Shown here: piece after piece, positions 47,001 to 58,635 of the stretch | Numbering within the stretch: position 1 is the first letter of the stretch | Layout of the letters: each line of letters starts with the position of its first letter | From: Trileptium ribeirensis | Taxonomy: Eukaryota > Nematoda > Enoplea > Enoplida > Thoracostomopsidae | Length of the DNA: 64,000 nt | Assembly: GCA_030248225.1 (NCBI GenBank) | Contig: JASANE010001525.1 | Coordinates: 38,910-102,909 of the forward strand | Reading direction: 5' to 3' | The notes under the pieces: generated by a model | Told to the model about the DNA's origin: nothing | What the model saw: the letters and a program-made list of their open reading frames with translations, nothing else | Databases searched by the model: none | Program-made: the position numbers and the translations under genes

Positions 47001-49300
47001 AAGTTGTTAAATTCTGTTTAGCGTAGTGAGTTTTGAAATAGTACATGAAAATGTCCCTAGAACTTTGAAACTCAAGACGATTTGCCTAGTTAAATTCACG
47101 GTATGCTCCGTGTTAGAGCATTGACCTATGTGGCCCCCACAGGGTTCCGACGAGCCCTGAGTGTTTAAAGTCGGATTATCAACGACGTGGCCTGCACTTA
47201 TCAGTAAGTTCTAAGCAAGTGTACTGGTACTTTGACCAGTGAAGATTTTAACTTGTCAAAATCGAGAGCACTCCTAACAAATTTCTTGAGTCCTATCGTG
47301 AACGGGTCAAATTCGGATGACGTTTTCCATTTGTTCTATTTCCTAAATCCGGCAAGAACACAAATAGATGGGTTAGAAGGCCATGCGCGCCAGTGCTTGT
47401 GACATTCTCGCCCACAAGCCATGGCGAGCAGTGCCTGCTCGTCCGTGCGGACAAACCAGAAAAGAAACTCTCTATCGCCTCGGTATTCAATAAGACTGCA
47501 CTCGGTGTTTCAAGATACAACGTTTATTTGCAAAGATCAAAGCTTATTGGAGGGACGGGCGTTCCTAACGGTCTCGCAGTATTGTGTTGTAGTCGTTACG
47601 ATTCGGCACGGTGTGACGGCACGGGGCATTAAGAGAAGAACGGGGGAGGAGCGTGCAGATATTCGCCAAATTGCGAACTAGGGGCGGTTATCCCTGCTTC
47701 AGCTCAATTTTAGCGAAATACTCAGCTATGCAGCGCACTAAGCAGGGGCCCTAGAGTGCTTCAGAAGATGCTCCTAAATGCTGGTCGCTCTGGGCGACGA
47801 AAGCTTGAACCGGGCTAAGGGAAACGATATTCGGGACTGACTACGCGAGCTCTACAACAGGGTCAGAACACTACTCGACCGATATTGCCTGCAACATTCG
47901 ATGAGGGACATCTAATCGCTTATCCTGAAACAATCCGGCACTGGCACCTACGAATCTTTCCATCCTAATGTGTTCGACGACAACTTCTACTAAAACATAC
48001 GACTGACCGAATGACGAAGAAAAGGGGGGGCAAGAAAAACGGAAAAACGGAACGATTCCTTTTTGTTCAAGCCGACTAGGCACGATCGGGGTTGCGGCGC
48101 GGTGTGAGGTATCCATTTAGACGGCTTGCGGGACCATCGTCCCACCGGTTGATTTTTTCTTGATTTTAATATCCACTGCATCTCCCTTTTGACCTCGAGT
48201 TTTGGGTGCTGAGGCGGATCCCTTCATCGACAGACGGCACCTATCCGAAGGCAAATTGGGCCTCATTTCTTACCTATCAGGGGCGTTCGGGCCACTCTGG
48301 CCATGGTTGCTCGGTCCGGGACGCATTGGCGTCCTTTGGTTCGTTCTTCGGTTGTTTAACTTTTGACTCTCCCTAACGAGGTTCTTTTGAGTTCACTGCA
48401 ATATTGCAGTGTTTAAACTGCACTGTTGTGCAGTTGAGTTATCATCGACTCATTAACAAAAGTCGATGTGTTCTTGTGGCTGAGTGGTTAAGACATGTAA
48501 AAACTGCAGCGGACTTAAATTCTCCGTGCAGGTTCAACTCACTAACTGGGAAAATGCAACTAGACGCTACTAAAACTAAAGAAAGGAGAAACCTGGCATA
48601 TATAGTACATAGCCTAACGGGCAAACCGAGTAAAATTCAAATAAAAGCTAAACTCAGCGATCAACTCGCTCTAAAAGGAAAAAGGGGTTTTGCACTCGCC
48701 CGGTTTGGGGCCAAAAAGGCCAGGGCGAGGAGGTAAGTTTTCTTTACTTTTGGAAAGCCTTAAAATTTTTGTTTAGGGCGGGGGCACAATGTTTGCCTCC
48801 CGCGATGGCAACTTTTAGTAAAGGTGCCGGGGTAAGTTTTAACTCTGTTTCCCTTTTTTAGAAATGGTCTCTACGGAAAACCATTGCGAACTGTGATGGT
48901 GGACGCTCGTAAACTTAATTGCTTCGATTGCATTTTTATTTGCGTCCACCACTGGTGTATTACAGCCAAACGATGCCCCATCGGCACCGTCAGTCCGAGT
49001 CGACTAAATTTTGTTCGGCTGGGGGTTTCTTCCTCCAGCTCATTTCGCTTATACTGAGGCGAACGGACACCTACAAGTACTCCGGTCAGTCGTCCTGATG
49101 ATACGGTCGTACAAATGAGATGCCTACAAATATTCACTTTAGAATCCGATTTAAACAGATATGCCGCGATGATCCCTAGTAAACATTCCGTGAAATCAGC
49201 AAACACCTTAAGCTCAAATTAGTGTGCCTAGAATTTGTTTAATCTTTTAGGCTCCCAAATTTTCTTAACTCGCAAAGCAAAACGGAATTTTAAGGGTTTC
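47001..49300. other. GC-rich non-coding block
   Basis: Composition unlike the AT-rich DNA around it. Open frames are short, overlap on both strands and show no retroelement motifs, so it may be the remnant of a large element that cannot be classified here. Includes a tRNA-like promoter at about 48474-48545. Confidence 0.4.
48474..48545 (+). repeat. tRNA-Ser/Leu-like sequence (SINE head or pseudo-tRNA)
   Basis: GTGGCTGAGTGGTTAAGAC is a near-perfect A-box region of a class II tRNA (Ser/Leu type), and GGTTCAACTC about 45 nt later is a B-box. The acceptor stem does not close, so it is not an intact tRNA gene. Confidence 0.5.
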
Positions 49301-49309
49301 CTAAAACCC

Positions 49310-51008
49310 GACGGAGGCTAGTCCTCCGTCCTTAATCTGCGGTTCTGTCCAAGCTCAAACACGGCATGAGCGTTGGACGTTCAACTAAACTGTAAATTTG
49401 AAAACCATAATAGTAAACCATTGCACAATTCCTAAATTTGTGGTATGCACGTTCAAGAAATTTTACCGTGGTCACCTCAGGAAAATTCGTCGATCCTAAC
49501 TCAAGAGAAGCAAGCCGTGTAAAAAGCTTGGACGAGAAGCGTCCACTTTGGTTGTACCTTACCTAAGACCACGGGGAATCAGACTGACTTCGACTTGGTT
49601 AGTAAATTTTCCCTATGCTCGGCACCTATGTACCCTAAGTCACCTCGCGCCTCCACTTCGGAATTCGATCCTAGATATTTATTCCAGTTGGGGTTAGTGT
49701 GTAGCGGTTCGACGGAACCCAGGGGTTGAATTGCAAAAAGGTAATATGTCTGTTTACACAAAAAGGGACGCTACATTCGCTGGATACCTACACGAACGGC
49801 CTGTTACAGTTCACACAGCAGGGAAATTAAACCCCTGCATACGCCGATCCTTTCTCGTACTTACATTCGTTGATCCTTGGGGCAGCACCAGCTGAACCCC
49901 CTTCGCGAGGTGTATACCTACGCGGAAATCTTTAGCGATCGATCCCGTACGAAGCGAAAAGCGAAGAAACCAGGAAAAACACCGAGCAAGTGAAAACAAT
50001 GAACAATTAATACTCAAAATCCCGCGTCGGAGCCGGTCAGTAGAGTCGACCGAACTCCGCGCTGCCGAAGTCAAACTGATTCCACGAGTCGACGCGTTGG
50101 TCGTCGCCTCGAATTTTTCGCCTGTATGTTACGATGGCGATTTTGTCGCCATCCAATCGTCGTCGGTCGGGCAACGCCCATTTTTCTTGAGCTTTAGTTC
50201 AGTGTCCAATTGGGGACACTTCCGGAAAATTGAATCTTGACGGCTACCGTAAACCGTCGATGTCCTTAGGGAGAGTCGGCGTCAATTAAACTTGCCGACT
50301 TAGAGTTTGAATCTTCCGAGTACTCGGAAGTTGACCATCTGTGATTTTTGTCCAAATTCTCCCAAGAAAAGTAAATTTTGAAGTTCCAATTTCCCGTCCT
50401 CATCGCCGGATGTCCAGCGAAGTCAGATCCTATCCTAACAAGATTTGAACTCTTTCCGGTCCTAGCGTAACTTAAGCTATTTCAAATGGTTTTGGGTCAC
50501 GCAATTTCCTTCTCCAGCCCCAATTAGCGTGACAATCTGCTCATAATTCGAACTATTTGCTCTTCCCAGCATATCCCGAGTCGGCAAACATCAACTCGGC
50601 CTTTGTTGTCCTCGACTTGCCGACGTCCTAATTAAGCTAAATCGAATCTAGCAGATGACCCTAGTACGCGAGGACATCCAAAAATGTTAGAAAAATTTGA
50701 GCTAATTTGGGATTTGTATGCGATTGCCGGCACTTCGAAGTCTCGCCGGGGGGAAACCAATAACGCGAGAGCGTCCGTCTCGAGGTCAGAGACGGGGCAA
50801 GCCTTAACGTACTTCTAATTGACCAGGGGCCCTGCTCCAAGGCCCCTAGGGCCTGTGGGGAGGCCCTAAATCGCCCCCCCGTTCGTCCTATACGTCCGTC
50901 TTTTGTCCGTCCGTAAAACTCTGAAATTTAATAGATTTTTGTATGTGATGTCCTCGTTCGTCCGTTTTTCCAGCGTCCTTATATGTGGTCATGTACATAT
51001 CTCCATCT

Positions 51009-51047
<39 letters not shown>

Positions 51048-51132
51048 CATATAACACACAAACACATGCACAAACACATACACTACACATGAGACACATT
51101 GGCGTCCTGAGCGACAGAAAGGTCGCTCAGGA
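49310..51132. repeat. Ladder of short perfect hairpins
   Basis: Perfect inverted repeats: 49310-49330 (8-bp stem), 50133-50153 (8), 50201-50220 (7), 50274-50300 (7), 50313-50330 (CTTCCGAG-TA-CTCGGAAG), 50576-50599 (6), 50775-50795 (7) and 51105-51132 (11-bp stem TCCTGAGCGAC). They are concentrated in one GC-rich stretch without coding potential. Confidence 0.5.
51009..51045. repeat. (TA)n microsatellite
   Basis: Uninterrupted AT dinucleotides followed by acatac/acac repeats. Confidence 0.9.
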
Positions 51133-51289
51133 TAAACACATACTCATAACACACCAAAAACAACAACAACATCAACGACAACAGAGCGACAAAGAAAACC
51201 GACCAGAAACGTCGGTTAAAGAAAGAAAATGAGGACAAAAACGAAAGGACAGCGAGGACACGAGACGGGAGTGGGAAGGGTAGCGGGAC

Positions 51290-51900
51290 AAGGGGAAGCC
51301 GGGAGGATTTTCGAGGGGCTGGGGCCGAATTTGGTCCCAGGACGGAAAACGGGGTCGAATGATACCAAACTCGAGGGGGGTAGACGTAAAAGCGGGTTGG
51401 AACCCACTTGTGGGTTCGGATGTGTCTTAGTATGGGGGCGTTTAATGGGCTCTCCTACGCTAACGGACGGGCGGAGCGACGCCCGCCAGGTATCGTTGGA
51501 CTCAGCGTCCAACGACGATTTGAACGAGGGGTGATACCGCCATCGGGGCGGTAGAAGTAAAAGTGGTGCTAAAATTGGTGCGATTAGAGAGAGTCGAGTC
51601 AACGATGGGGGGCGCGTTTGTTGGTCGTGCGGGTTAACGGAGCGGCGGAGCGAGATCCGCCGGGTATTTTTGGAGATGTCTCATCGAGACAAATCTAACG
51701 AGGGGTGATGCGCCCATTTTAGAGTAGAGTGAAAAATCTCGAATTGTCGGCGCCCATCAACAGTTGACGACTGCTTTCTAGGCACTTCCTGTGGCTATCG
51801 CGGGTCAGCGGGGATTCGGGCACAGGTACAAAGCATATGGTTGGATTCAACTAGTCACGGTGAACAAAACGAGGGGTCGCGTGCACCGATTCTGACGCGG
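51290..51900. repeat. Degenerate tandem repeat of about 155-174 bp
   Basis: The landmark AACGAGGGGTGAT occurs at 51523 and 51697, as AACGAGGGGT at 51868 and as AACTCGAGGGGGGT at 51368. Units at 51461-51540 and 51635-51715 share TAACGGA, GGCGG-AGCGA-CCGCC and GGTAT. Each has a hairpin before the landmark, but with different stem sequences (CGTTGGAC/GTCCAACG and TGTCTC/GAGACA). Confidence 0.5.
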
Positions 51901-52370
51901 GGTGTGGCGGCGAGAGTGTTAGAAAGTGGGGTTCGTATTAGTTGCATACTACAATAGGTCGCAGAAACAAGGCCGGTTGGTTTAAAAGTTGTCCACAGCA
52001 TACACACATGAATAGATACATGTATATATTTTATATATGATGCATCCTAACTACATGGAAAGTGATGGTCCGGGTTCCCCGATGACAATCCTACCTAGCG
52101 TAAGTAGCGATTGTCTCTACGTGTTACAAGCGAAGTTGCGGCGTTGTCCGGAGGGCCTTTAAATATCTATTTGCAATTTTCAAAGCGTTTCACCAGCCTA
52201 CTCTGGTGATTTTCCGTACCATGACATCGCAGACGGTGACGGACCTTTAAACGAGCCCGGCATCCGTCATCCCCTATAGTTACAAGTGCTACCAAAGTGT
52301 GATTTCCGTCTATTCTAGCTTGTTGTTTTCCATAACCATTACCTAGTATATACCAAAAACTAAATTTTTA
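51901..52370. other. Intergenic, nothing recognised
   Basis: Mixed composition, no supported feature. Confidence 0.4.
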
Positions 52371-52379
52371 TTCCAACCC

Positions 52380-52460
52380 TAACCACCACCCCCCCCACCA
52401 CCACCCCCCCACCCCACACCCCACCAAACCAAAAAAAAAAAAAAACAAAAACCCCACACC
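52380..52460. repeat. C/A low-complexity run
   Basis: ccaccacccccccc-type runs followed by a 15-nt A run with one interruption. Adjacent to a minisatellite; may contain sequencing error. Confidence 0.7.
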
Positions 52461-52467
52461 AACTTCA

Positions 52468-52774
52468 TACAAAATAACTTGCACATTTTATACAAAATAA
52501 CCTGCACATTTTATACAAAATAACTTGCACACTTTATACAAAATAACCTGCACATTTTATACAAAATAACTTGCACACTTTATACAAAATAACCTGCACA
52601 TTTTATACAAAATAACTTGCACACTTTATACAAAATAACCTGCACATTTTATACAAAATAACTTGCACACTTTATACAAAATAACTTGCACATTTTATAC
52701 AAAATAACTTGCACATTTTATACAAAATAACCTGCACATTTTATACAAAATAACCTGCACATTTTATACAAAAT
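52468..52774. repeat. 23-bp minisatellite, about 13 copies, with 46-bp higher-order pattern
   Basis: Unit tacaaaataacYtgcacaYttta. In copies 2-9 two variants alternate (aacctg...cattt and aacttg...cactt), making a 46-bp dimer; the end copies are of simpler types. Confidence 0.95.
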
Positions 52775-52779
52775 ATTAA

Positions 52780-53600
52780 CGTAAACCACACGGTCTATAT
52801 CTTCCTGCAGAATGTCTGCTGGTGCGAGGCGACCCTTGTACGTGACCAGCTCTATCCGACGTATCCCAGTCCAATTTTGGGTGTAGTTGTCCTAAAGTAT
52901 CCGTGGCAGGGTCGGAACGACCCTGTTACAAATATACAAGTAAGAAAAGGCGATTACAGTCCTGCCTATGTCGTTCATTCTACTTATGTGAATTGATAAA
53001 TGATGAATTTATATGCCACGGTCTAGACTATGTAGGTTCCCAAATATTAACGAGCAGAACTATAGAAGCATAGATCACAATATAACACGCTTCAGGATGA
53101 ACATATTAACTCCAAAATTGTGGAATCCAAACGGTCCGTTTGAAGCACCTGTTACACTTACTGAATGACGGCCGCGTCTGATGAAGAGAATGACAGTCTT
53201 CAGTTTTGCCGTGTTAACGGCTGCAGTAGGTAGAGATCGTTTTCGCCGTTACCAATGTCAGTTTATAGGCCACCTGGTGAGACAAATATGACTACACCAC
53301 CCGCATTCTTGGGCCACCAAAATTCATCCCACCATGTTCATGGAGTACCAAATGTGCACCCAAACCCTACCCATGTTGCTGGAACACCGAATTCAAAGCC
53401 CAACTAGTTCCTGGACAACCAAATTTACCCACACCCATGTTCTTCACCTCCAAATTCAGCCAAAAAAATTATTTTCGAAAATTATTTTTAACTGAATTTT
53501 AGTGGTAGAGTGTGAATTTAATGGTGCCGGAACATGGGTGCTGTGTAAATTTGGAAGTCCAGTAACATTGTTCAGGAGTAATTTAGTCGTCCAAGAACAT
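52780..53600. other. Intergenic, nothing firm
   Basis: A short inexact repetition of ccaaattcaccca/ccaaattcagcc words lies at 53310-53465. No gene. Confidence 0.4.
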
Positions 53601-53604
53601 GTGT

Positions 53605-53900
53605 ACTAGGACTAGTTCTAGCTTTAAGGGATCCGAGCTGCATCATTTTTCTTTGGTGCCCGGACGACCCTATCTTCCCAGTCCACCCACTGAACCTACA
53701 GTTGGCCGAAAAGAATTGGTTAGCTCAGCAGACCGCCGGCGGGTTAACCGGGGTATTCGGCCTGGCCCCTATTTTTGATCCACATGTCAGTTACACGAAG
53801 GCCCACCTAGGGAGGGTCAGCTCTTAAGCCTGTTCATAGGCAGTAAAGCTGACCACCTTTCCCTCATTACCAGAGTGCCGTTCTAGCGCCCTGATTTTCG
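53605..53900 (+). repeat. Family B tRNA-like repeat
   Basis: A-box TTAGCTCAGCAGA near 53718 and B-box-like GGTATTCGGCCTGG near 53750. Matches the copy at 1700-2045 along its length. Confidence 0.6.
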
Positions 53901-56349
53901 TCCCAATTCCACGAAGCCTAGGGAGGTTATATCTAATAACTCAGAAAGCGCGGTCCTGCAGTATTAGGCAGATGAACACTTGTGTGAACGATAGTTTGAT
54001 ATTGTGACCTTGTTTTCATAAGTATTTGGGGAAACCGGTGGCGTTAAAATATAGAAACGTTCGGATTCTGTGTGCATGTATTTGCGGTGGTTATAAACAG
54101 CTATATTTTTTAATTTTTTTTGTTGGGATTGTACACGTCTTTTATAGGTGAACTTAGCACTGGTGAGAATGACAATCTGTCTCAAGGTCGGCTGTATGTG
54201 TAAGGACCTGGCTTAGCCTCGAACCCGGGTAAGTTTTTTGGCATGGTCACACTGTGTGGTCTGTTATCTTGTCCATGAATACTCATTCGAGTGCAGTCTC
54301 CGGAGCTAACACATAGATACACACGGAAAAACCCCATGGTCACTGATGATAAGTGCCTGTGAGACTAAATCTCAGGGAGCTACCAAGGACTTCCCTTGTT
54401 GTTCGATTCCCTTTTTTATTTTCAGTTGCCTAGTTCTTCTGTATCTTTGACAATTTTGACCGATCTAAAGTCACGAGAGAGTGTGATAGCTTGCCTGAGA
54501 GTCTGGATTGTCTGAGAGTTACTTCCAGGATCCGTTACATTGTCAAGGTTCTGGTACGGTTTGTAATTTCAGTTTTCACTTGTGCAGAATCCTGTAGGGT
54601 TTGATTGCTTGAACGCTGTAGGACTTTGAATTTTCTCGCATAGTTCACAATGCTCTTTCAGTAAAAACTGATGTTGCGATCCCTGCTTTACCCTTATGAT
54701 TATCGATTTGGTAAAACGCAACACAGCAGATATTTTATTATCCACAACACCTTGCGGTTGACACAACATTTAGCCATCGTAAAATTAAAGCACCAAATTC
54801 ACATGTATTTATATTAAATATTAAGACATTCAAGGGTTCACGGCCCTCAGTAGTGGACCTGCACATGGTTGAGGTTCATCGTATCATCATTCTTTGACAC
54901 TCCAAACACTAACTTGAATGGATATTTAACGAACTTTGTGACCCTAGAATGGAACCTTCTAGTTACGATTATAGGTTTTTTCAACGCATGTACGGCAACC
55001 CCTGTTTGGTTACAGGATTAAGGAGAAGCTATAGTTAAATTTATTCTAGGAGAATAAGGAACCAATACGAGAATCCCCGAAACCTAGGGCGGTACCAAAC
55101 AATGTAGAGTTCATCCAGCCAACCGAAATTGTTCATAAACCTGTCGGCAAGCTCTACAATGGCGGACAGTCTCGGCAAGTGTGCTCAAACGCTCAACACA
55201 GAAAAAGGCAAAACCCCAACATAATTCAAACAAAATAGCGGGCCCTGGAAGCAGCCCTCAGGCAACCCTCAAACTACCGAATTTTTGCGTCACCCCTGTC
55301 TAATTCTAACCATAATTAAGATAGACTCCATTATTAGCAAGCCATAGAATGGAAAGAAGGCGAACGATCGATTGACTCCTGGCGATGTCAGTGGGTGTGG
55401 TCCCAATGGCATAAACCGTATAGAGTCCCCATAATTTTTTCTTGCTCAGAGGCGGCCCTCTCGGGATGAGCTCTTGAGGCGAACAATAGACCGCCCGGGG
55501 TGACTTTTCTAAAGAACTTACCTGACCTGAGAAGTGAAGCTCTCCAGGACGACTGCCGCCCCGGACCCCTTCTGGTATAGATGAATGACCTTTATCAACC
55601 TCACCATGTTTAGGGTCACCTCCAACTTCAGGATCAATTCGAGGTTAAGAAACCTCTCGATCACCAGCGTTCAATTCCCTTATGGCTAACACTACTTTGG
55701 ATATAAAATACACTATTCTACTAAAATATCATGCCCACGGATGTTTCAATACGCCGGTTCTCGGGGATAAACCTCGCTGCCAAGCAAAATATCGTTCTCA
55801 CCAGTGTAATTCAACCAAACACCCACGGAAACAAATAAAAAAATCGCGCTATCAACCAGACAGCATTCAATAAATCAGAATTTGTTGCTGCTGGCTCCGA
55901 CACAACCGTCCGCTTTTGCCAGTAGCGCAATATTCGGCAGGAAAATTAGTAATCGTATTTATGGCCAACCTAACTTTAGTGGTACATATTTCTGAAATGG
56001 AAGCAAAGGTGCTTTCTGTATTTATATAGAAAAACCTAAAGCCTTAACTGGGGCTGCCGATAATAAAATATTAAAGATGTATTTTTTCCCAAGCACGAGC
56101 AATTCCTAAAGGTGACATGCGCTCCAGAAACAAAGGCCAAACTTTATTGCATAACAGACTGCAACATATAGCTTTATAGAGCAATGTATAATAAGCAAAA
56201 ACTGCATCGCAGTAATAAAATTGGTAGCCGTCTTATCGGCTTAGCGGTTAGATGGATCCGGCGAAGGGAATAGGTACACATCTACAGATGCCGAAATGTT
56301 TTCAAGATGTCTCAGAAGTAAGGAATATAGCAAATTCGCACGTTTCTCT
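53901..56349. other. Intergenic, no gene recognised
   Basis: Short open frames only, the longest about 70 codons, without motifs. Confidence 0.4.
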
Positions 56350-57010
56350 TAGCGACAAACTTACAACGGTAAGACGTGAGTAAAAATCCATATGTCTGTC
56401 TGAAGTTATTCTCTCATGGCGCCAATATTCCTGTTCAACAGCCTCGCATAACAAATGTATTCCTGCTCTTAATCGAAAATTTGTTTCTATTGTATCAGTA
56501 TTGACCTTGCCTAAACCTGGTCGCCCACGCAGATACACTGGTGATGACAATAAAAAATATTGTCTCCGGAAACTTGTCAAATCGTCCCCACAAGACAATA
56601 CGTCGGCTGTCGGTGGAAGCTGGGAGGTCGAGCATGACTGTTCATAAAATCGTCAAAGGGTTAGTACTGCAGCAATTTAGTCCGCAAATAATGCATCAAT
56701 TAAACGAAAATGATTTTGTGAGCCGGGTGGAGTTTGCTGCAGAATCGTTGGCGAAATATGACAATAACCCGGAATTGGCTGGTTTAGTTATGCGGCCCGA
56801 TGAAAGCTCATTCAAGCGCAAAGGTCATTTAACCCAACCCATTTCAGTTTACTGGGCCAACAAGAAGAATCTCTTGAAACAATTGATCAACAGTCCCACG
56901 TTCCTGGAGTGACTGTTTGAGTGGGCATGCACTCTCTGGAGTGTTCAGTAGGCCATTGTTTTTCGACGAACCTGTTACAGTGCATTTTGTAAACAGAAAC
57001 AAATTACGTT
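56350..57010 (+). pseudogene. Broken Tc1/mariner (IS630-type) transposase
   Basis: Pieces of one transposase lie in different frames. In order: a kinked first helix-turn-helix end leading to LTLPKPGRPRRYTGDD (GRP hinge, about 56505-56550); a second HTH, RRLSVEAGRSSMTVHKIVKG; a linker; the catalytic-core segment RPDESSFKRKGHLTQPISVY followed by WANKKN (about 56785-56875), the family's DE-x-x-F...G...YW block; then, after a frame shift, HVPGVTV with an in-frame stop where the family has Trp; and, in another frame, PLFFDEPVTVHFVNRN. At least three frame changes or stops are visible, so it cannot encode an active protein. No terminal inverted repeats were found. Confidence 0.7.
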
Positions 57011-58432
57011 AGTAAAAGTGCTATACCTTTTTGAAGAGCATGATATAAAATTCCACACTATAATATATTACACAAGTTGGCGAATAATAGAAAACGAGTA
57101 CACAAAAAGGAATGGCAAATTATTCAACAATTATTGTCAAAAAATTAAATATATATTACATGCATAAGTTCGCAGCAAAATTGGAAGGTGTCGGTCATAG
57201 CTTATATTCGGATTACGCGATTGAGCAGTAAATTGCAGAAATCCGGAATGTTAACTCTATCCTTCAAACATCAAGTTCTATTTCGAGCTTTGACTTAATG
57301 AAGCCATTGGATACATTTTTTAACACGCTAAAATAAAACGACGTTGTAACGTAACAACGTTATGCACCCAAAGATTATTGCTAGTTTGCCAACATATTTA
57401 TTAATTGTTCTAGCTTACTTTTTACATTTCGTATCAAAGTTTACTAAAAACTAAGGATAAATCACATGATTAAGGAATGAATGAATTGATGACACAAGTC
57501 CGTGAACGTGGCGAAAACATGTCATAGATCAAAAACACACTCTGAAAATCGCTTAATAGTCGAAAGCACTAAAGTTTGTGAAATTACGCCGTTAGAACCA
57601 GGTTAATCTAACAGCAAATTACATTGTACAGGACAAAATTTATGTCACTGCTTAAAATGCTGAGATAATGCCAACAAACATGTAATGAAACAAGTGAAAA
57701 TTAAATTCAGTAAATATTATATATATATACTTAACATAAAGCGCACCATAAAAATATTTCCGGATATTTAAATAAAATACCAGTGAACACTATTAATAAA
57801 CAACAACTGGACATTTCAGTCAAATATATCCTACACAAATTTTAAGTGTATGGCTTACGAATTAAAACTGGTAAACTTATGCATAGCCCAAATTAAAACA
57901 CGTTGAACTAAAATGAGTAAACAAAGTTTGGGAGGCGATTCATAATGACAATCAACTTCGCGAGTCCTATATCAGGTAGTCAATTGTTCCATGTCGATGG
58001 CTTTTGAAAAAAGTATTGCCTACAAGCAGTCGCCCTACTGGACGGTAATGTACGCGTTACATCAATTTTCATTCTTTTTATTAAGAAATCGTGCTAGCAC
58101 ACAGTCGTTCATTCAAATCAGCTTCTTACATACACTGTACAATATCTCAACAATAACTCTCGAATAACGCACGCAGTTATATATTTCAAATCAACGTTCA
58201 CTGCAAAATATCGAGCTTAATTAAGATAAATAATAGTGCGGGTCTTAGAAATGTATAGCAACTGTTAAAACTCTGCGAACAGGCTCGAAAATTATCGAAA
58301 TCTGAAGGCATTGGTTCGTAAACAATATTGGTGGCACCAGCATCATGAAGCTATACGATACCGTGGGCGTAACTGTGATTGCTATGACCAACCGTAATTC
58401 ATCAATGAAGTGTCATCAAATGGCTGCTTTTG
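57011..58432. other. 3' flank/UTR of the minus-strand gene
   Basis: AT-rich. The part above about 58077 is probably 3' UTR of the minus-strand gene; nothing else recognised. Confidence 0.4.
58077..58082 (-). terminator. Candidate poly(A) signal for the minus-strand gene
   Basis: TTTATT on the plus strand reads AATAAA on the minus strand, about 350 nt after the stop at 58433. Confidence 0.35.
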
Positions 58433-58635
58433 CTATTTTTGTCGCTGTTGTTTACGTGCTGATGGAATACGGGTCCGAGAAAAGCCCACGGAGTCTTTCG
58501 ATGTAATAGAAACGTCTGAAATATCCGAGCCAGCACGAGACGGTGGTCGGGAGTTGCTCGATCGTGGTTGAATGCTGGTGTTGAATCCGAACCCTAGGCG
58601 ACCCGACGAATTAAGGCCAGATGACTGACGGGTAT
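58433..58635 (-). CDS. Terminal exon of a microtubule-binding protein tail (spectraplakin/GAS2-like)
   Basis: On the minus strand a clear acceptor (gtgtttttgtag) is followed by 2+201 nt ending in TAG at 58433-58435: 66 residues rich in Ser, Arg, Gly and Gln. Key motifs are SRPPSRAGSDISDV at about residues 28-41 and RTRIPSARK near the end, which contains an [ST]xIP motif flanked by basic residues. Known: C-terminal tails of spectraplakins (MACF1/dystonin/Short stop) and GAS2-like proteins carry Gly-Ser-Arg repeats of the form SRAGSDxSD that bind the microtubule lattice, plus SxIP motifs that bind EB1. Inference: this is the last coding exon of such a gene, with earlier exons at higher coordinates. 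The exon call rests on splice site, frame and composition; the family call is less certain. Confidence 0.65.

Noticed and set aside
48404..48736. 110-codon open frame as a gene
   Set aside because: It begins in a tRNA-Ser/Leu-like sequence; the peptide VAEWLRHVKTAADLN is the usual by-product of translating such a sequence.
46990..50900. Intact LTR retrotransposon
   Set aside because: GC-rich and element-like, but I could not find matching long terminal repeats, a primer-binding site or any reverse transcriptase, protease or integrase motif.
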